Source: Hepsetus odoe (Eukaryota > Chordata > Actinopteri > Characiformes > Hepsetidae). From it: a stretch of DNA of 64,000 nucleotides. The notes beneath the pieces are model-generated. The model did no database searches. It was given only the letters and a program-made list of their open reading frames with translations, and had not been told where the DNA came from. Positions 37,447 through 48,800 of the stretch are shown piece after piece. Location: assembly GCA_017165825.1 (NCBI GenBank), contig CM029387.1, forward strand, positions 4,046,178 through 4,110,177, read 5' to 3'. Numbering within the stretch: position 1 is the first letter of the stretch; each line of letters begins with the position of its first letter. The position numbers were made by a program, and so were the translations under genes.

Positions 37447-40282
37447 TTTATAGTTTGTCTATAACATAATCCATACCATAATATTGACCATGACTTTCAG
37501 TTTTAAATGTAAGTGACATTTAATACATTATTAACAGAAAATGTTTTACTGATGAATTCCAGGACAATGTAACACAGACTCAGTAACACGCACACTCAGT
37601 AACACGCACACTCAGTAACCCAGATTCAGTAACACGCACACTCAGTAACACGCACACTCAGTAACACGCACACACTCAGTAACCCAGATTCAGTAACCCA
37701 CACTCAGTAACACACACACTCAGTAACCCAGATTCAGTAACACACACTCAGTAACCCACACTCAGTAACACACACACTCAGTAACCCACACTCAGTAACA
37801 CACACACTCAGTAACCCAGATTCAGTAACACACACTCAGTAACACACACTCAGTAACACACACTCAGTAACACACACACTCAGTAACACACACACTCAGT
37901 AACCCAGATTCAGTAACACACACACTCAGTAACCCAGACTCAGTAACACACATCCAGTACACACACACACTCAGTAACACACACACTCAGTAACCCAGAT
38001 TCAGTAACACACACTCAGTAACACACACACTCAGTAACACACACTCAGTAACACACACACTCAGTAACCCAGATTCAGTAACACACACACTCAGTAACCC
38101 AGACTCAGTAACACACACACTCAGTAACCCAGACTCAGTAACACACATCCAGTACACACACACACTCAGTAACCCAGATTCAGTAACACACACTCAGTAA
38201 CACACACACTCAGTAACACACACTCAGTAACACACACACTCAGTAACCCAGATTCAGTAACACACACACTCAGTAACCCAGATTCAGTAACACACACTCA
38301 GTAACCCAGACTCAGTAACCCACATCCAATACACACACACTCAGTAACCCACACACACTCAGTAACCCAGACTCAGTAACACACATCCAGTACACACACA
38401 CACTCAGTAACCCAGATTCAGTAACACACACTCAGTAACACACACACTCAGTAACCCAGACTCAGTAACACACACACTCATTAACACACATCCAATACAC
38501 ACACACTCAGTAACACACATTTACATTTACGGCATTTAGCAGATGCTCTTGTCCAGACTGACTTCCATGTCCTGATGACGGGGACAGGCCCCCTGGAGAC
38601 ACTCAGGGTTTAAGGATTCGAACCTGGAACCTCTTCCAGGTCCAAAGGCAAGTACCCACCACTAGACCACCGCCCCAGACTCAGAAACACAGACACACAG
38701 TAACACACAGACCCAATAACACATAACATACACACACACACACACACACAATTATATACACAGTAACACACATATACAATAACACACAATAACATACACA
38801 GTAATACACAATAACACACACACACACAATAACATACACAGTAATACACAATAACACACACACACACAATTGCATACACAGTAACACACAGTAACACACA
38901 CACACAGTAACAGACAACACACAATAACATACACACACACAATCACACACAATTGCATTCACAGTAACACACAACAACACACACACAATTACATACAAAG
39001 TAACACACAATAACACACACACAATTACATACACAGTAACACACAATAACACACACACACACACACACACAATTACATACACAGTAACACACACACACAC
39101 ACAATTATACACAGTAACACACAAAAACACACACACACACACAATAACACACACACACACAATTATACACAGTAACACACAATAACACACACAATTACAT
39201 ACACAGTAACACACACACACACACAATTATACACAGTAACACACAATAACACACACACACACACACACACAATTACATACACAGTAACACACACACACAA
39301 TTATACACAGTAACACACAATAACACACACACACACACACACAATTACATACACAGTAACACACACACAATTATACACAGTAACACACAATAACACACAC
39401 ACACACACAATTACATACACAGTAACACACACACATACAGACCCTCAGTGACACACACTCAGTAACGGACCCTCAGTGACACACAATAACACACACGCAG
39501 TAACAGACCCTCAGTGACACACACTCAGTAACAGACAATAACACACACTCAGTGACACACACTCAGTAACAGACAATAACACACACTCAGTGACACACAC
39601 AATAACACACACTCAGTAACAGACAATAACACACACTCAGTAACGGACCCTCAGTGACACACACTCAGTAACGGAACCTCAGTGACACACAATAACACAC
39701 ACTCAGTAACAGACAATAACACACACTCAGTAACGGACAATAACACACACTCAGTAACAGACAATAACAAACACTCAGTAACGGAACCTCAGTGACACAC
39801 AATAACACACACTCAGTAACGGACAATAACACACACTCAGTAACAGACAATAACACACACTCAGTAACGGACCCTCAGTGACACACACTCAGTGACACAC
39901 AATAACACACACTCAGTAACAGACAAACACTCAGTAACAGACAATAAGACACACTCAGTGACACACACAATAAGACACACTCAGTGACACACACAATAAC
40001 ACACACTCAGTAACAGACAATAACAAACACCCAGTAACAGACAATAACACACACTCAGTGACACACACAATAATACACACTCAGTAACAGACAATAACAC
40101 ACACTCAGTAACAGACCCTCAGTGACACACACTCAGTAACGGACACACGTGCACCGCCACGCCTGAGCTGGTGATGAAGAGTGGGGCAGCACTACCTTCT
40201 CTTTGGGTCCCCGTTTCTCCAGGTATCCCTCGTAGTAACAGGGCGGGAGCTGAGCGCGGGTCCTGACCGGTGCCGTCGCCAT
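26665..40282 (-). CDS. stap2: STAP2, signal-transducing adaptor with PH and SH2 domains (10 exons)
   Basis: STAP2 is a cytoplasmic adaptor that couples tyrosine kinases and STAT3/STAT5 or NF-kB pathways. Exons: 40196-40282, 35084-35155, 34344-34463, 33103-33159, 29964-30112, 29423-29554, 28572-28641, 28356-28458, 27358-27486, 26665-26726; total 326 codons (human 403). The PH domain is about 16-115 (CYYEGYLEKRG, LYFFNNAKD, ELWKGFLYSVVDLAVP). The SH2 domain is about 163-263 (EAEVLLERHPDCGNMLLRP with phosphotyrosine-binding Arg188, GGYIIDVENP, LQPFLLEEPY). A short Pro/Ser-rich stretch (264-305) leads to TEELKQKLEKRR, the STAP2 C-terminus. The Pro-rich region is much shorter than in mammals. Exon 9 is open in two frames; I chose the one whose phase fits both neighbours, giving SPSPSQRSLSPPGSPSSP. 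Exon 8 also stays open past its donor, so a retained-intron end is possible. Confidence 0.93.
28464..28489. repeat. (GA)n microsatellite at the stap2 exon 8 acceptor
   Basis: Thirteen GA units on +, read as CT on the gene's strand, end in CCACAG just before exon 8. The repeat makes up nearly the whole polypyrimidine tract of this acceptor. Confidence 0.95.
30309..30425 (+). repeat. LINE/SINE 3'-tail fragment in stap2 intron 4
   Basis: It contains GGCGACCTGTCCAGGGTGTG, GCTGGGATGGACTCCAGCAC and CCCTAATTAGGACAAGTGGC, then AGAAAATGACTGACTGA. This tail is shared by many fish retroelements. A reverse fragment is in cactin intron 9. Confidence 0.85.
30430..33102. other. stap2 intron 4, no gene seen
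   Basis: No exon was recognised. The region holds AT-rich sequence and, from about 31725 to 32213, a long GACA/GATA array. The short stretch 32214-32500 after the array has higher complexity and small ORFs on both strands, but no domain or splice pattern. Confidence 0.5.
31725..32213. repeat. GACA/GATA-type tetranucleotide array
   Basis: Nearly 490 bases of interspersed GACA (CAGA) and GATA (TAGA) units, with GATGG and AAACA variants. The Cys/Leu/Ser-rich and Arg/Gln/Thr-rich ORFs over it come from the repeat's lack of stops. It lies in stap2 intron 4. Confidence 0.97.
34476..34535. repeat. (AC)n microsatellite abutting stap2 exon 3
   Basis: About 30 AC units. On the stap2 strand this is a (TG)n tract ending only 11 bases before the AG of the exon 3 acceptor (34464-34465). 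It replaces a normal polypyrimidine tract, leaving only CTCCC between repeat and acceptor. Confidence 0.97.
35543..36082 (-). mobile_element. Non-autonomous Tc1/mariner-type element (family 2)
   Basis: TA target sites flank CAGTACTGTGCAAAAGTTTC and its imperfect inverted copy. On the - strand about 70 residues of a decayed transposase C-terminus remain (DLCSVLQDVWNNLPAEFLQK and VPRRADAVLKAKGGHTKY), typical of Tc1-like transposases after the last catalytic residue. It is in stap2 intron 1. Confidence 0.88.
36427..37446. repeat. Cluster of CA/GT microsatellites in stap2 intron 1
   Basis: Separate (CA)n tracts lie at about 36427-36462, 36629-36658, 36816-36880 and 37231-37258 (the last preceded by a CT run from 37207). 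(GT)n tracts lie at about 37048-37070 and 37421-37446. The bases between them are unique sequence, so this is a cluster of independent repeats. Confidence 0.95.
37566..38517. repeat. Minisatellite of CACTCAGTAAC-type units
   Basis: Units of 12-16 bases (CACACACTCAGTAACA, CCAGATTCAGTAACA, CCAGACTCAGTAACA, CATCCAGTA) repeat for about 950 bases. Longer blocks recur in the same order: the run CCAGATTCAGTAAC, CCAGACTCAGTAAC, CATCCAGTAC appears around 37900, 38070 and 38380, so there is higher-order structure. Repeats of CAGTAAC on - encode Val-Thr-Glu-Ser/Cys type ORFs that are not genes. Confidence 0.96.
38518..38677 (-). mobile_element. SINE family A inserted in the minisatellite
   Basis: Reverse copy of the family at 23511-23718. 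The tail CATTTACATTTACGGCATTT is on the left, the B box reads GGTTCGAATCC on -, and the head CGGTGGTCTAGTGGTGGG on -. Minisatellite units lie on both sides, so it inserted after the array formed. Confidence 0.9.
38690..39435. repeat. ACACAATAACACAC / ATTACATACACAGTAAC array
   Basis: Repeats about 30-70 bases long built from (AC)n, AATAACAC, AATTACATACACAGTAAC and AATTATACACAGTAAC. They share CAGTAACACAC with the minisatellites on either side, so the whole block is one evolving tandem family. Confidence 0.95.
39436..40140. repeat. CAGTGACACACACTCAGTAACAGACAATAAC array
   Basis: A third variant of the same tandem family, with CTCAGTGACACAC, CTCAGTAACRGAC and AATAACACACA alternating. It ends only about 55 bases from the stap2 exon 1 splice donor at 40194-40195. 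Confidence 0.96.
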
Positions 40283-40515
40283 GACACCGGCTGGTACCGT
40301 GGGTCTCCAACGCCGGAGCTGCGAGACTGCGGCGAATCAACGGCCACGCCCTCCTCACGTCGAAGGGGTGTGGTTTATACCCCACCCGATGAAAATATGC
40401 CACGCCCTTTCTCGCGGCCATTGGCTGAGGGAATGCTGGATTCTGCGATGGGATTGGCCAGCAGATCCGAGTCGGCGGGCCGTTAGCAAATAGCTCTGGA
40501 TTAATCCAATGGAAA
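40283..40515 (-). promoter_or_regulatory. stap2 core promoter with CCAAT boxes
   Basis: It is immediately upstream of the start codon. ATTGG (CCAAT on the gene's strand) lies at 40420-40424 and 40453-40457, and a CCAAT in the other orientation at 40506-40510. CACGCCC (KLF/Sp-type) occurs at about 40345 and 40401, with a reverse copy (GGGCGTGG) near 40522. TGTGGTTT, a RUNX-type site, is at 40369-40376. There is no TATA box at a convincing distance. The motifs are seen; their use is inferred. Confidence 0.55.
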
Positions 40516-40908
40516 ATTAGGGGGCGTGGCTTTCCGGAAAACAGGAGGGGTGAGGGAACAGTGAATACAGACAATAGTGTTCACATTCATAAAGGCCAAT
40601 ATGGCAGAGCCTGATTAGACTGGGCCTTCAGGGCATCTGGAGAATAAAGTGGGATTTTTTTGTTTTTTTGGTACAACTCTTTTCAGAAAAAAACAAGCAG
40701 CCCCAAAAAAATCATAAAGAAAAAGTAGAGAGCAGGTCTGTGGGTCTGTGTGCAGTACAGGAATAAATTGGTATGGATCTATTTAAAAAAGAACAAGTAT
40801 TTATTCATTTAATATATTAAAGTCACTCTATATACAGTCATACTACATTATAATTTTACATATATAATACTACAAATGTATATTTATACATGTGACTTAT
40901 CCAATATA

Positions 40909-42453
40909 CACTGCTCAAAAAATTAAAGGAACACTTTGAAAACACATCAGATCTCAATTGGAAAAAAAAATCCTGCTGGATGTCCATACTGATGTGGAAA
41001 TGGTAATGTGTTGGGAACAAAAGGCCACATCATTTGGTGAAAATGAAAATGATCAACCTACAGAGGGCTTAATTCAAAGTCACCAAGAAATTTCAAGTGA
41101 AAAACTGATGCAGCAGGCGAGTCCAATTTGCTGAAATGTCCTTGCAGCAACTCAAAATGGTTCTCAGTAGTTTGTATGGCCTCCACGTGCTTGTATGCAT
41201 GCCTGTCAACATCAGGGTTCCTTATGAGATGACGGATGGTATCCTGGGGTATCTTCTCCCAGATCCTGAGCAGGGCATCACTGAGCTCCTGGGCAGTCTG
41301 AGGTGCAACCTGGTGGTGTCGGATGGACCTAAACATGATGTCCTACAGATGTTCTATTGGATTTAGGTCAGGCGAGTGTGAAGGCCAGTCAATGGTATCA
41401 TTCCTTCATCCTCTAGGAACTGCCTGCATACTTTTGCCACATGAGGCCAGGCGTTATCATGCACCAGGAGGAACCCAGGACCCACTGCAAAGGGTCTAAC
41501 AATGGGTCTAAGGATTTCATCCCGATACCTGATGGCAGTCAGGGTGCCGTCATTTATCCTGTGCAGGTCTGTGCGTCCCTCCATGGATATACCTCCCCTG
41601 ACCAACACTGACCCTCCACCAAACCCATCATACTGAACAATGTTGCAGGCAGCATAACGTTCACCGTGTCTTCACCAGACCCTTTCATGTCTGTCACATG
41701 AGCTCAGAGTGAACCTGCTCTCATCTGTGAAAAGCACAGGGCACCAGTGCCAGACCTTACAATCCTGGTGTTCTCTGGCAAATGCCAACCAAGCTCCACA
41801 GTGTCGGGCAGTGAGCACAGAGCCCACTAGAGGACGTCGGGCCCTCAAGCCGCTGTCATGTAGTCTGTTTTTAATGGTCTGGTCAGAGACATTCAGGCCA
41901 GTGGCCTGCTGGAGGTCACTTTGTAGGGCTCTGGCAATACTCCTCCTGTTCCTCCTTGCACAAAGGAGCAGATACCGGTCCTGCTGATTGGTTAATGACC
42001 TCCAACAGCCCTGTCCACTTTCCTAGAGTAACTGCCTGTCTCCTGGAATCTCCTCCATGCTCTTGAGACTGTGCTGGGAGACACAGCAAACCTTCTGGCA
42101 ATGGCAATTGATGTTCCATCCTGTGCAACCTCTGTAGGGTCCAGGTATCTACGCATGCTACCAGTAGTGACACCGACCCCAGTCAAATGCAAAACTACTG
42201 AAAAGCAGTCAAAAAAAGATGAGGAGGGAAAAAATGTCTTTGACCTGCTCCTGCAAAACCATTCCTGTTTTTGGGGTCGTCTCATCGCTGAACCTTTAGT
42301 GAACCTATTTTTAATTTCATTAACACCAAAACAGCTGACACTGATTAACAACCCTCTCTGATACTGAACTGACCAGTTCAACATCCCACAAGTTTAATTG
42401 ACTTGAAACTATACTCTCATTAAAAAGTGTTCCTTTCGTTTTTTTGAGCAGTG
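40909..42453 (-). mobile_element. Tc1-like DNA transposon, full length but inactive
   Basis: A 1545-base element flanked by TA. The left end is CACTGCTCAAAAAATTAAAG and the right end is the inverse of CACTGCTCAAAAAAACGAAAG, both continuing GAACACTTT. It carries a decayed transposase on -. Length and ends are those of an intact Tc1-family element. It lies between sh3gl1 and stap2. Confidence 0.96.
41070..42320 (-). pseudogene. Decayed Tc1-like (DDE) transposase
   Basis: Would cut and paste the element by binding the inverted repeats and cleaving DNA with a D,D34E active site. Visible pieces in order on -: helix-turn-helix DNA-binding region (IARRFAVSPSTVSRAWRRF), first catalytic Asp in LFTDESRFTL near 41730, second Asp in LVHDNAWPHVA near 41450, and the SPDLNPIEHL motif with the catalytic Glu near 41360-41380. 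The frame shifts between these segments and a stop follows EHL where a Trp is expected, so no functional protein is made. Confidence 0.93.
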
Positions 42454-45400
42454 TATTTTAATTTCATATATTATGAAAACTGCAAAAAAATGGCACTGCA
42501 GATTTGTCCATTTTATTTTCCATTTATTTAAGATGAAAATATATATTTTTAGTCCTGTGCAATTTTAACAATGACAAATATTGAAAACATTAACAGGTAC
42601 ATATTAAGGCTTCAAAACCTTTCAATCTTGTCACAGATGACACCTGATTTCAAAACGCAGCCCTGAAGAAACTGATTATAAAGCTATATATGTGTTCTGT
42701 GTAGTTTCCAGTTAGGTCCATTCTCTTTGCACTTTCAAATAAAGCTGTTACATTTTGCTAGATGACACCCTGCCAATCAAAATAAAAATCATCATCAACA
42801 TTAGGTCTTAAAGTTTAGTATCTCACAAAAGCCACGTCACGCACACCAACAAGACACCAGGACAAACACACAAACGTATGAATAGTTTGTGAACACCGTG
42901 ACTATTAACGTGAAAGACCAAACTCAATCAACCACACCACAATGTGCATCTCACAAAAGATAGACACCTCATTTCATTTGGTTAATTAAAATCCATTAAC
43001 AAAAATGGTGCACTTTCGTGAAATGGGTTAGTGCCCATCCAGCAGAACGCTCTCTGGACTTACAGAAAATATTCCATTAAAATATGAAAGACTACATTAA
43101 AAAGGCACACAAATGGTTCCCTGTAGCAACTGCATCAGCTGCTGATCTCAGACCAGTGGGCTGCACCCAGATAAGCAGAGCTTCAAGATCAGCCCAAGCT
43201 CATCCTTGCTCCACCTACAAATATATTCTTCCTAGTGACTGTTGCTAGGTTGGACAAGCTTTAAAGAACAAAAAACAAGCTAATTAGATGATCTTTGGAA
43301 AAAACCTAAATTTAAAAAAAATGCACTGTTAATTTCACGCATGGTTTGTTTTGATGCTGTTAGACCGCCCAGCTCAGCAGTGCGGTGTTTTAAACTAAAT
43401 GATAAGACTTTAAAGAGCTACATTTTCTCTTCCAGTTGCTAAAGCTGTTCAAGCTTGCACATCTTTGCAACGGTCACTAGAAAAGAATGCATGACGGAGT
43501 CCATTCCACAAACAGCTGAAAGAACAGGCCCTGATTTAATTTCACTTGCTCTTAGGCCCGGGGGGTATGCAATATATAACGTGTGGGGGATCTCCAGTCC
43601 TGGAAGGCCAGTGTCCTGCACAGCTTGGCTCAAACACACCCAGTTAAGTTCACCTAATAGTCGCCAGGTTTAGTGAGTGTGTTTGAGGAAGCATCTACCA
43701 AATTGTGCAGGACACCAGACTGTAGCTGCTCACCCCTGCACTATATGTCCAAAAGTATCCAGACAGCCCTTCCTTTAGTAAATTCAGCTAATTTCAGGTG
43801 CACCCATTGCTGAAACAGCACACATAATCGATTGCACAGCTTGTAAGACCTACACAGATTGTTGGATGAAATAAAGTGCTATTGAAGTATAAAAACCAAT
43901 CAGCGTTGGGCTGTGGAGCAGTGGGACCGTGGCTGGATCCGTTGGAGTGGTGTTTGGTGATCCAGAGCTAATAATACAACCATACCGACCTCACTAATCC
44001 ATCAAATCCATGCAGCAAAGTTCAAAGTCTTGCTAATAGTGTAAACACTGTTACAGCAGCCAAGGAGGAACAAACTCTTCCCCCCATTAATACAGAAAAG
44101 AAATTTTAGATATCCAGGTGTCTAATAACTTTTGGACATACAGTGCAAGTAGCACGGCCTCAGTTTAGATAATAACCAAGACAATTATGATTCAAATCAG
44201 AAACCGTGACGCTGTTAAACAGTGTTTCAAGGACTGCAGGTGAACCCCCCGCTATAAAAATTACGCACAACAGTGGTGTGACAGATACGCCACGTTTTAA
44301 CACTGTGTGCTAAGATGCTATACAGACATCACAAACAAGACATGTAAACACTGTTAGTACCAGCATTTTGCTTTTTTTTTTACACACGAGATTTTACAAT
44401 ATTTAACTCTTATTTTATGAGCCAAAAAAAGCTTTAACTTAAACAAGAGGAAAGAACCAAAGAGGATAGTGTTCTATAGAGACATACACCATAAAACAAT
44501 CGTGTGTGTGTGTGTGTTTGGGGTGTCAAATTAAAAAGCATCGCAATGAGACAAATTAAGTTCAGTTTCCCTTTTTAGATTGAAACGATAATCCTATAAA
44601 CGCAATATCAAATAACAGAGGTATATAGTAACCTTCTCACGTACGGCCTCCCTCTCCCTCCCACTTTCTTCAGCTCTCAGTGTTGAGGATGAGGATGAGC
44701 GCAAAAAGAGCAGAAATCTGAGCTCCGGGTCTCATTGAGATGAAAATGCTCCAGCTGCTACAACACAGTCCAGCGCACTTGTGTAGTAAACATAAACTTG
44801 AACCAAAGTTCATCAGGTTGAGAGAGCTTTTTGTCATCATTCACTGAAGCTGCTATGAAAGAATACACTTGTGAATAGGTCAGCTGGGGAGAAAGTACAA
44901 AAGGCACAATGAGATGAGAATTAGAGGGAACTTTGGCCATGTAGAAAAAGAATATATGGCTGGGTCCTATTATGACACTTTTTAAATCCATGTTGGCTAA
45001 CAATTTAATGACTCTACCTCAGGCACTATTCGCAAGTAAACAAAGAGGCTGAGCCTATTTATTAAAGCCTAATGACATTTTTTTTTTGTTTTACATCCTC
45101 TATCAAGCTAAAAGGAAGGGGAACCATTTCAAAAACTATAGGAAAGTCTCTGGAAAACTATAAACCCCCCCTTCCAAAAAAAAAACATAAAAGCAAAAGG
45201 TCAAGTAGAAAATAAGGCCAATGATGCTCTGATTTTCAGGCTCTATGGTTGACCTCACCTAGCACATTTACAGCAACTGTTATCAGTTTCACTTAATGTG
45301 AATGGAAAGTCTTAAACAATAGTGTGGATCAGTTCTGATTCAGATTGAAAGGCCTCTCCTGATTCTACTGTTTTATATAAGTTTTGGCCATCGTGGGTAA

Positions 45401-45828
45401 CAGTATGCGCGAAAGCTGAGTTCCTTTCGATTAAACAGCAAAGAAAATCCTGAATGAAGTAGGGAGAGGTGAACAAGAAAACATGATTAAAACTTATTAA
45501 GAATAGCCTGTAAGTAATATTACAGGGGGAAAAAAAAAAAAAAAAAAAAAGGAAATCTCTAGGATGCTCTACTCTACTCGAAGGAATGGTAAACGTTCAG
45601 GATTTAGTAGTGTGTTTAAAGAAGTAACCCTTGACCAAAACAAATAAAATCACCCCTAAAGTGAAGGTTCTTGTTAAAACAACTGGAAAAGTGCACAGAA
45701 AGCGATGTGAAAAAACAAAGTTACACCACATTATTCCCAGTCATCTGTTTTTTCCCCCCATTGTAGAAGTTTCATTCCTCTGGTCCTCTCCATCTTGTCC
45801 TCCCCCTCTCCATCACTCGGCCCTGAGT
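42454..45828. other. Intergenic region and sh3gl1 3' UTR
   Basis: sh3gl1 ends at 45829 and its 3' UTR runs into this region. AATAAA on - occurs for example near 45059 and 42511-42529, so the UTR may be 0.8 to 3.3 kb long. The only mobile element seen is at 43737-44147. No other gene was recognised. Confidence 0.5.
43737..44147. mobile_element. Short inverted-repeat element (MITE)
   Basis: The ends are GCACTATATGTCCAAAAGT and the inverse of GCACTGTATGTCCAAAAGT, about 410 bases apart. The interior has no transposase. The motif 'tccaaaagta...ggaca' is common in Tc1/mariner-derived fish MITEs. No clear TA duplication is visible outside the ends. Confidence 0.8.
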
Positions 45829-48800
45829 TCAGCGGGGCAGTGGCACCATCACCTCCACGTAGTTGCAGGGGAAAAAGCCTTGTTGGCCGCGGATAATTCC
45901 CTCGTACCAGTTCTCGTCTAGCTGGTTGGTCAGCGTGATGATGTCGCCCTCGCAGAAGCGCAGCTCTCCCTCGTTCTCGGGCTCGAAGTCATACAGAGCT
46001 TTACAGCACGGCTGGTCTGTCGCTGTTGTTACCAGTGCAGAGATAAAAAAAATTAAAGGAGTTTCTGTTACTATTTGTTCGGACCTACTTGGAGATTCAA
46101 AATAGTGTATATAAGAAACCGTATGGGTGTGTAAGACTCACATTGCCGTTTCTGACGCAGAGATGGTCGGTTGGGGAGGGAAGGAACTGACAAAAAGAAG
46201 AAATTACATAATTTTTAAAATTATACAATTTATAAATCCAACAGTAAACATAATACTGAAATCGTTTATAATATTACACTAAATAAATACAATAAAGAAG
46301 GAGTACCAATATGCTACCTCACACACGCGCGCACACACGCAATAACTGTTTAAAATGAAGCACAAAAGACATACGATTGCTACAGATGAACAATGGCAGT
46401 AGCATGGGCACTGACAAAAAAAATAAAAAATAAAGAAAATAATGATTCAGTGATTTTAAAATGTGCCAATTTTCACTGAAGGCCATTTTGGACCACCAGT
46501 TTGTAAAAGAACTATTATTTACCGCAGGGCCACCAAGAGCTAAAGCTTGTAGTGTGTTAGTATCTCCTGTTGCATCACTAACTATCGGGTTCTGCAGGGT
46601 TGTACTGCTGCCGTGGCGAATCGGGTGTGAAACTCACCCGCTGAGGAGTAAGCTGAAGGGGCATTGGTTTGGCTGTACCCGTCATTGGACGGTTCAGGGT
46701 CGGAGTAGTCAAAGCTGGGCGATGGTTTGGGCATTCGCTTCCTGGGAGGCACGGCCTGGGCACTGTTCAGTCTGATACAAACACAAACACATTCACACAC
46801 ACACCCGCATAGTTCAGTTCTTTACATCAACAACAAAGGTGTTTCCAAACCCTTTACACTTACAAATAAGGAATATTAGGTGATGTTCCTCAGCACACAA
46901 GCAATCTAGCATCATATTTTGTCTCGTTTGTTTAATCGGGTTCTCTGTGTTTGGAATTGGTATCAAAATCTGGTATTTAAACCATATTAATGTGGAAATA
47001 CAGAATATTCTAAAGGGTCCACAACCCCTCAAGCATCAGTGTGTGGGTGTTTAAAGTCATTGCGAGGTCACAGCACAGCAAGCGTGAACCACAACGAAAT
47101 TGGACCTCTGCTTTTAACCCTTGCACACAAACACCGTGCAGCAGTGGGCAGCTATTGAAAGCGCCCGGGGAGCAGTGACGGGGACGGTACCTTGCTCAGG
47201 GGTAACCTGCACAGGGCAACCTATTTGTGAGCCCACAATCTTCCGATGCGGGGCCAACTCCCTAACCACTAGGCCACCGCTGCCCCGGTTTAATTGGTAT
47301 TATTAAAAAGAATGTGGTTGAGGAGATAAGCTCAGGGAGCATCTCAACAGGCTTTCAAACAGCACAAAGTCCAATAACGTCATGTCATTTTCTTATCATT
47401 ACACTCACTGCAAAAGAGGACCAACCTTAAAGGAGGACAGATGCACATAAAGAAGTTAAGGTAGATCCTGTACCTTTCCTTCATTCTTTCAGAAAGTTCC
47501 TCCAGCACCTCTACTGCCTGCCTGTGATACTGAAGCTGAGACTCCACCAGAGCGGTCAACTGGCTCACCTGTTCAACCTGCACACAAACACACCATGTGA
47601 GAAGAAAGGGGACACCGGGTGAAGTTATCCAGCTTCAAAATGAACTCTTAAGAAAATCTTACATTTCATAATGTATTATAACAACGCAGCTTCAAGAAAA
47701 CTTTGTTTTGGTTTTCCTCTTGCCTGGCTGGTGCCTCTAAAGCGAAGGGGCAGTAATTCATTTTAGACACATTATTCTTTGCTTGAGAGGAGCCAGAGGG
47801 GCAGCACACAGCAGTGAGCAGATGTGTGAGATCACTCACATACACACACGCTTGTTATGTAAGACAATCTTTTATATATAGAAGCTGGTTTTTTTTTTAT
47901 CAGTGCTATTTAGATTCTTTTTTAGCACACCTGGATATTATTCACATCACCGGGTGTATAATCCTATTAAAAAACCCTGCACATGCAAGAAATGTTATGC
48001 TTGGTGATAGAAAAATAGCAATTATTTAATCATCAATGACCGATTTCTATAGAATACCATTTTTTACTGACGAGAGGTGCCAATATATTGAGCCTCAACT
48101 CTGCATTTGCAGCAAAGGCTTCAGCAAATGCTACTTGAGTGCACTAGGTGGTGCCGTGTTGTTACATATTCAGGGGTAGAATTTCTTTTTCTTTTTTTTT
48201 AAAAATCAGACGCAATAAAGAACAACCAGAATGAGTCCTTTTTATTTCAGGATATTTTAACTTGTTTAGAATTCATCGAGATTTCTGGTTATATTGTCCA
48301 GCCTTGCACAACCCAAGGGGTTCATCGCTGTTTAAGAATTGTTTAAGGAATCATTCATTTCCTTTTCACCAGTTGAGATCGTTCTGTATGGAACATTCCT
48401 ACCCACATAACAAAAACTGATAAAAAAATTCAACTAATAAAACGTGAAGTCCTGGCCCTCTGCAAGACGATGGCCCTCTGCAAGAATTCTGTTACTCGCC
48501 ATACTTACATCGGTTTCTAAGAGGTTGTGCATGCTGATCTCAGCTGCTTCTTTAGACTCATGGAATTTCTCTAGACTGGCCTGGAGCTCCTCTTCTGGTA
48601 TCTTCCCCTGACGCTTCTTCTTATAATCATAATCCAGCCGCCGGCCCTCCAGCTTCTTTAAGTGGTGCTATGACAAGAGTAAGCGAGTGAACGAGCAAGA
48701 CAGAGAGAGAGAAATGGGGAAAAAAAAAAAAAAGAAAGCAAGCATGCAAAAGAATGATTCATTACTTTATTTTTGGATGGTGACATGGAACCTAAAAATA

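Noticed and set aside
38610..39226. Val/Cys-rich ORFs up to 181 residues on -
   Set aside because: Read-through of CA/CAGTAAC tandem repeats; no start context, domain or splice support.
37566..40140. CRISPR-like array
   Set aside because: Units are tandem without unique spacers and the context is a vertebrate intron; it is a minisatellite.
40181..40493. ORFs of 70-101 residues on + opposite stap2 exon 1
   Set aside because: Antisense to the exon and the GC-rich promoter; no homology recognised.
44498..44520. Short GT tract and other brief simple repeats as regulatory elements
   Set aside because: Too short and too common in this sequence to support any function.
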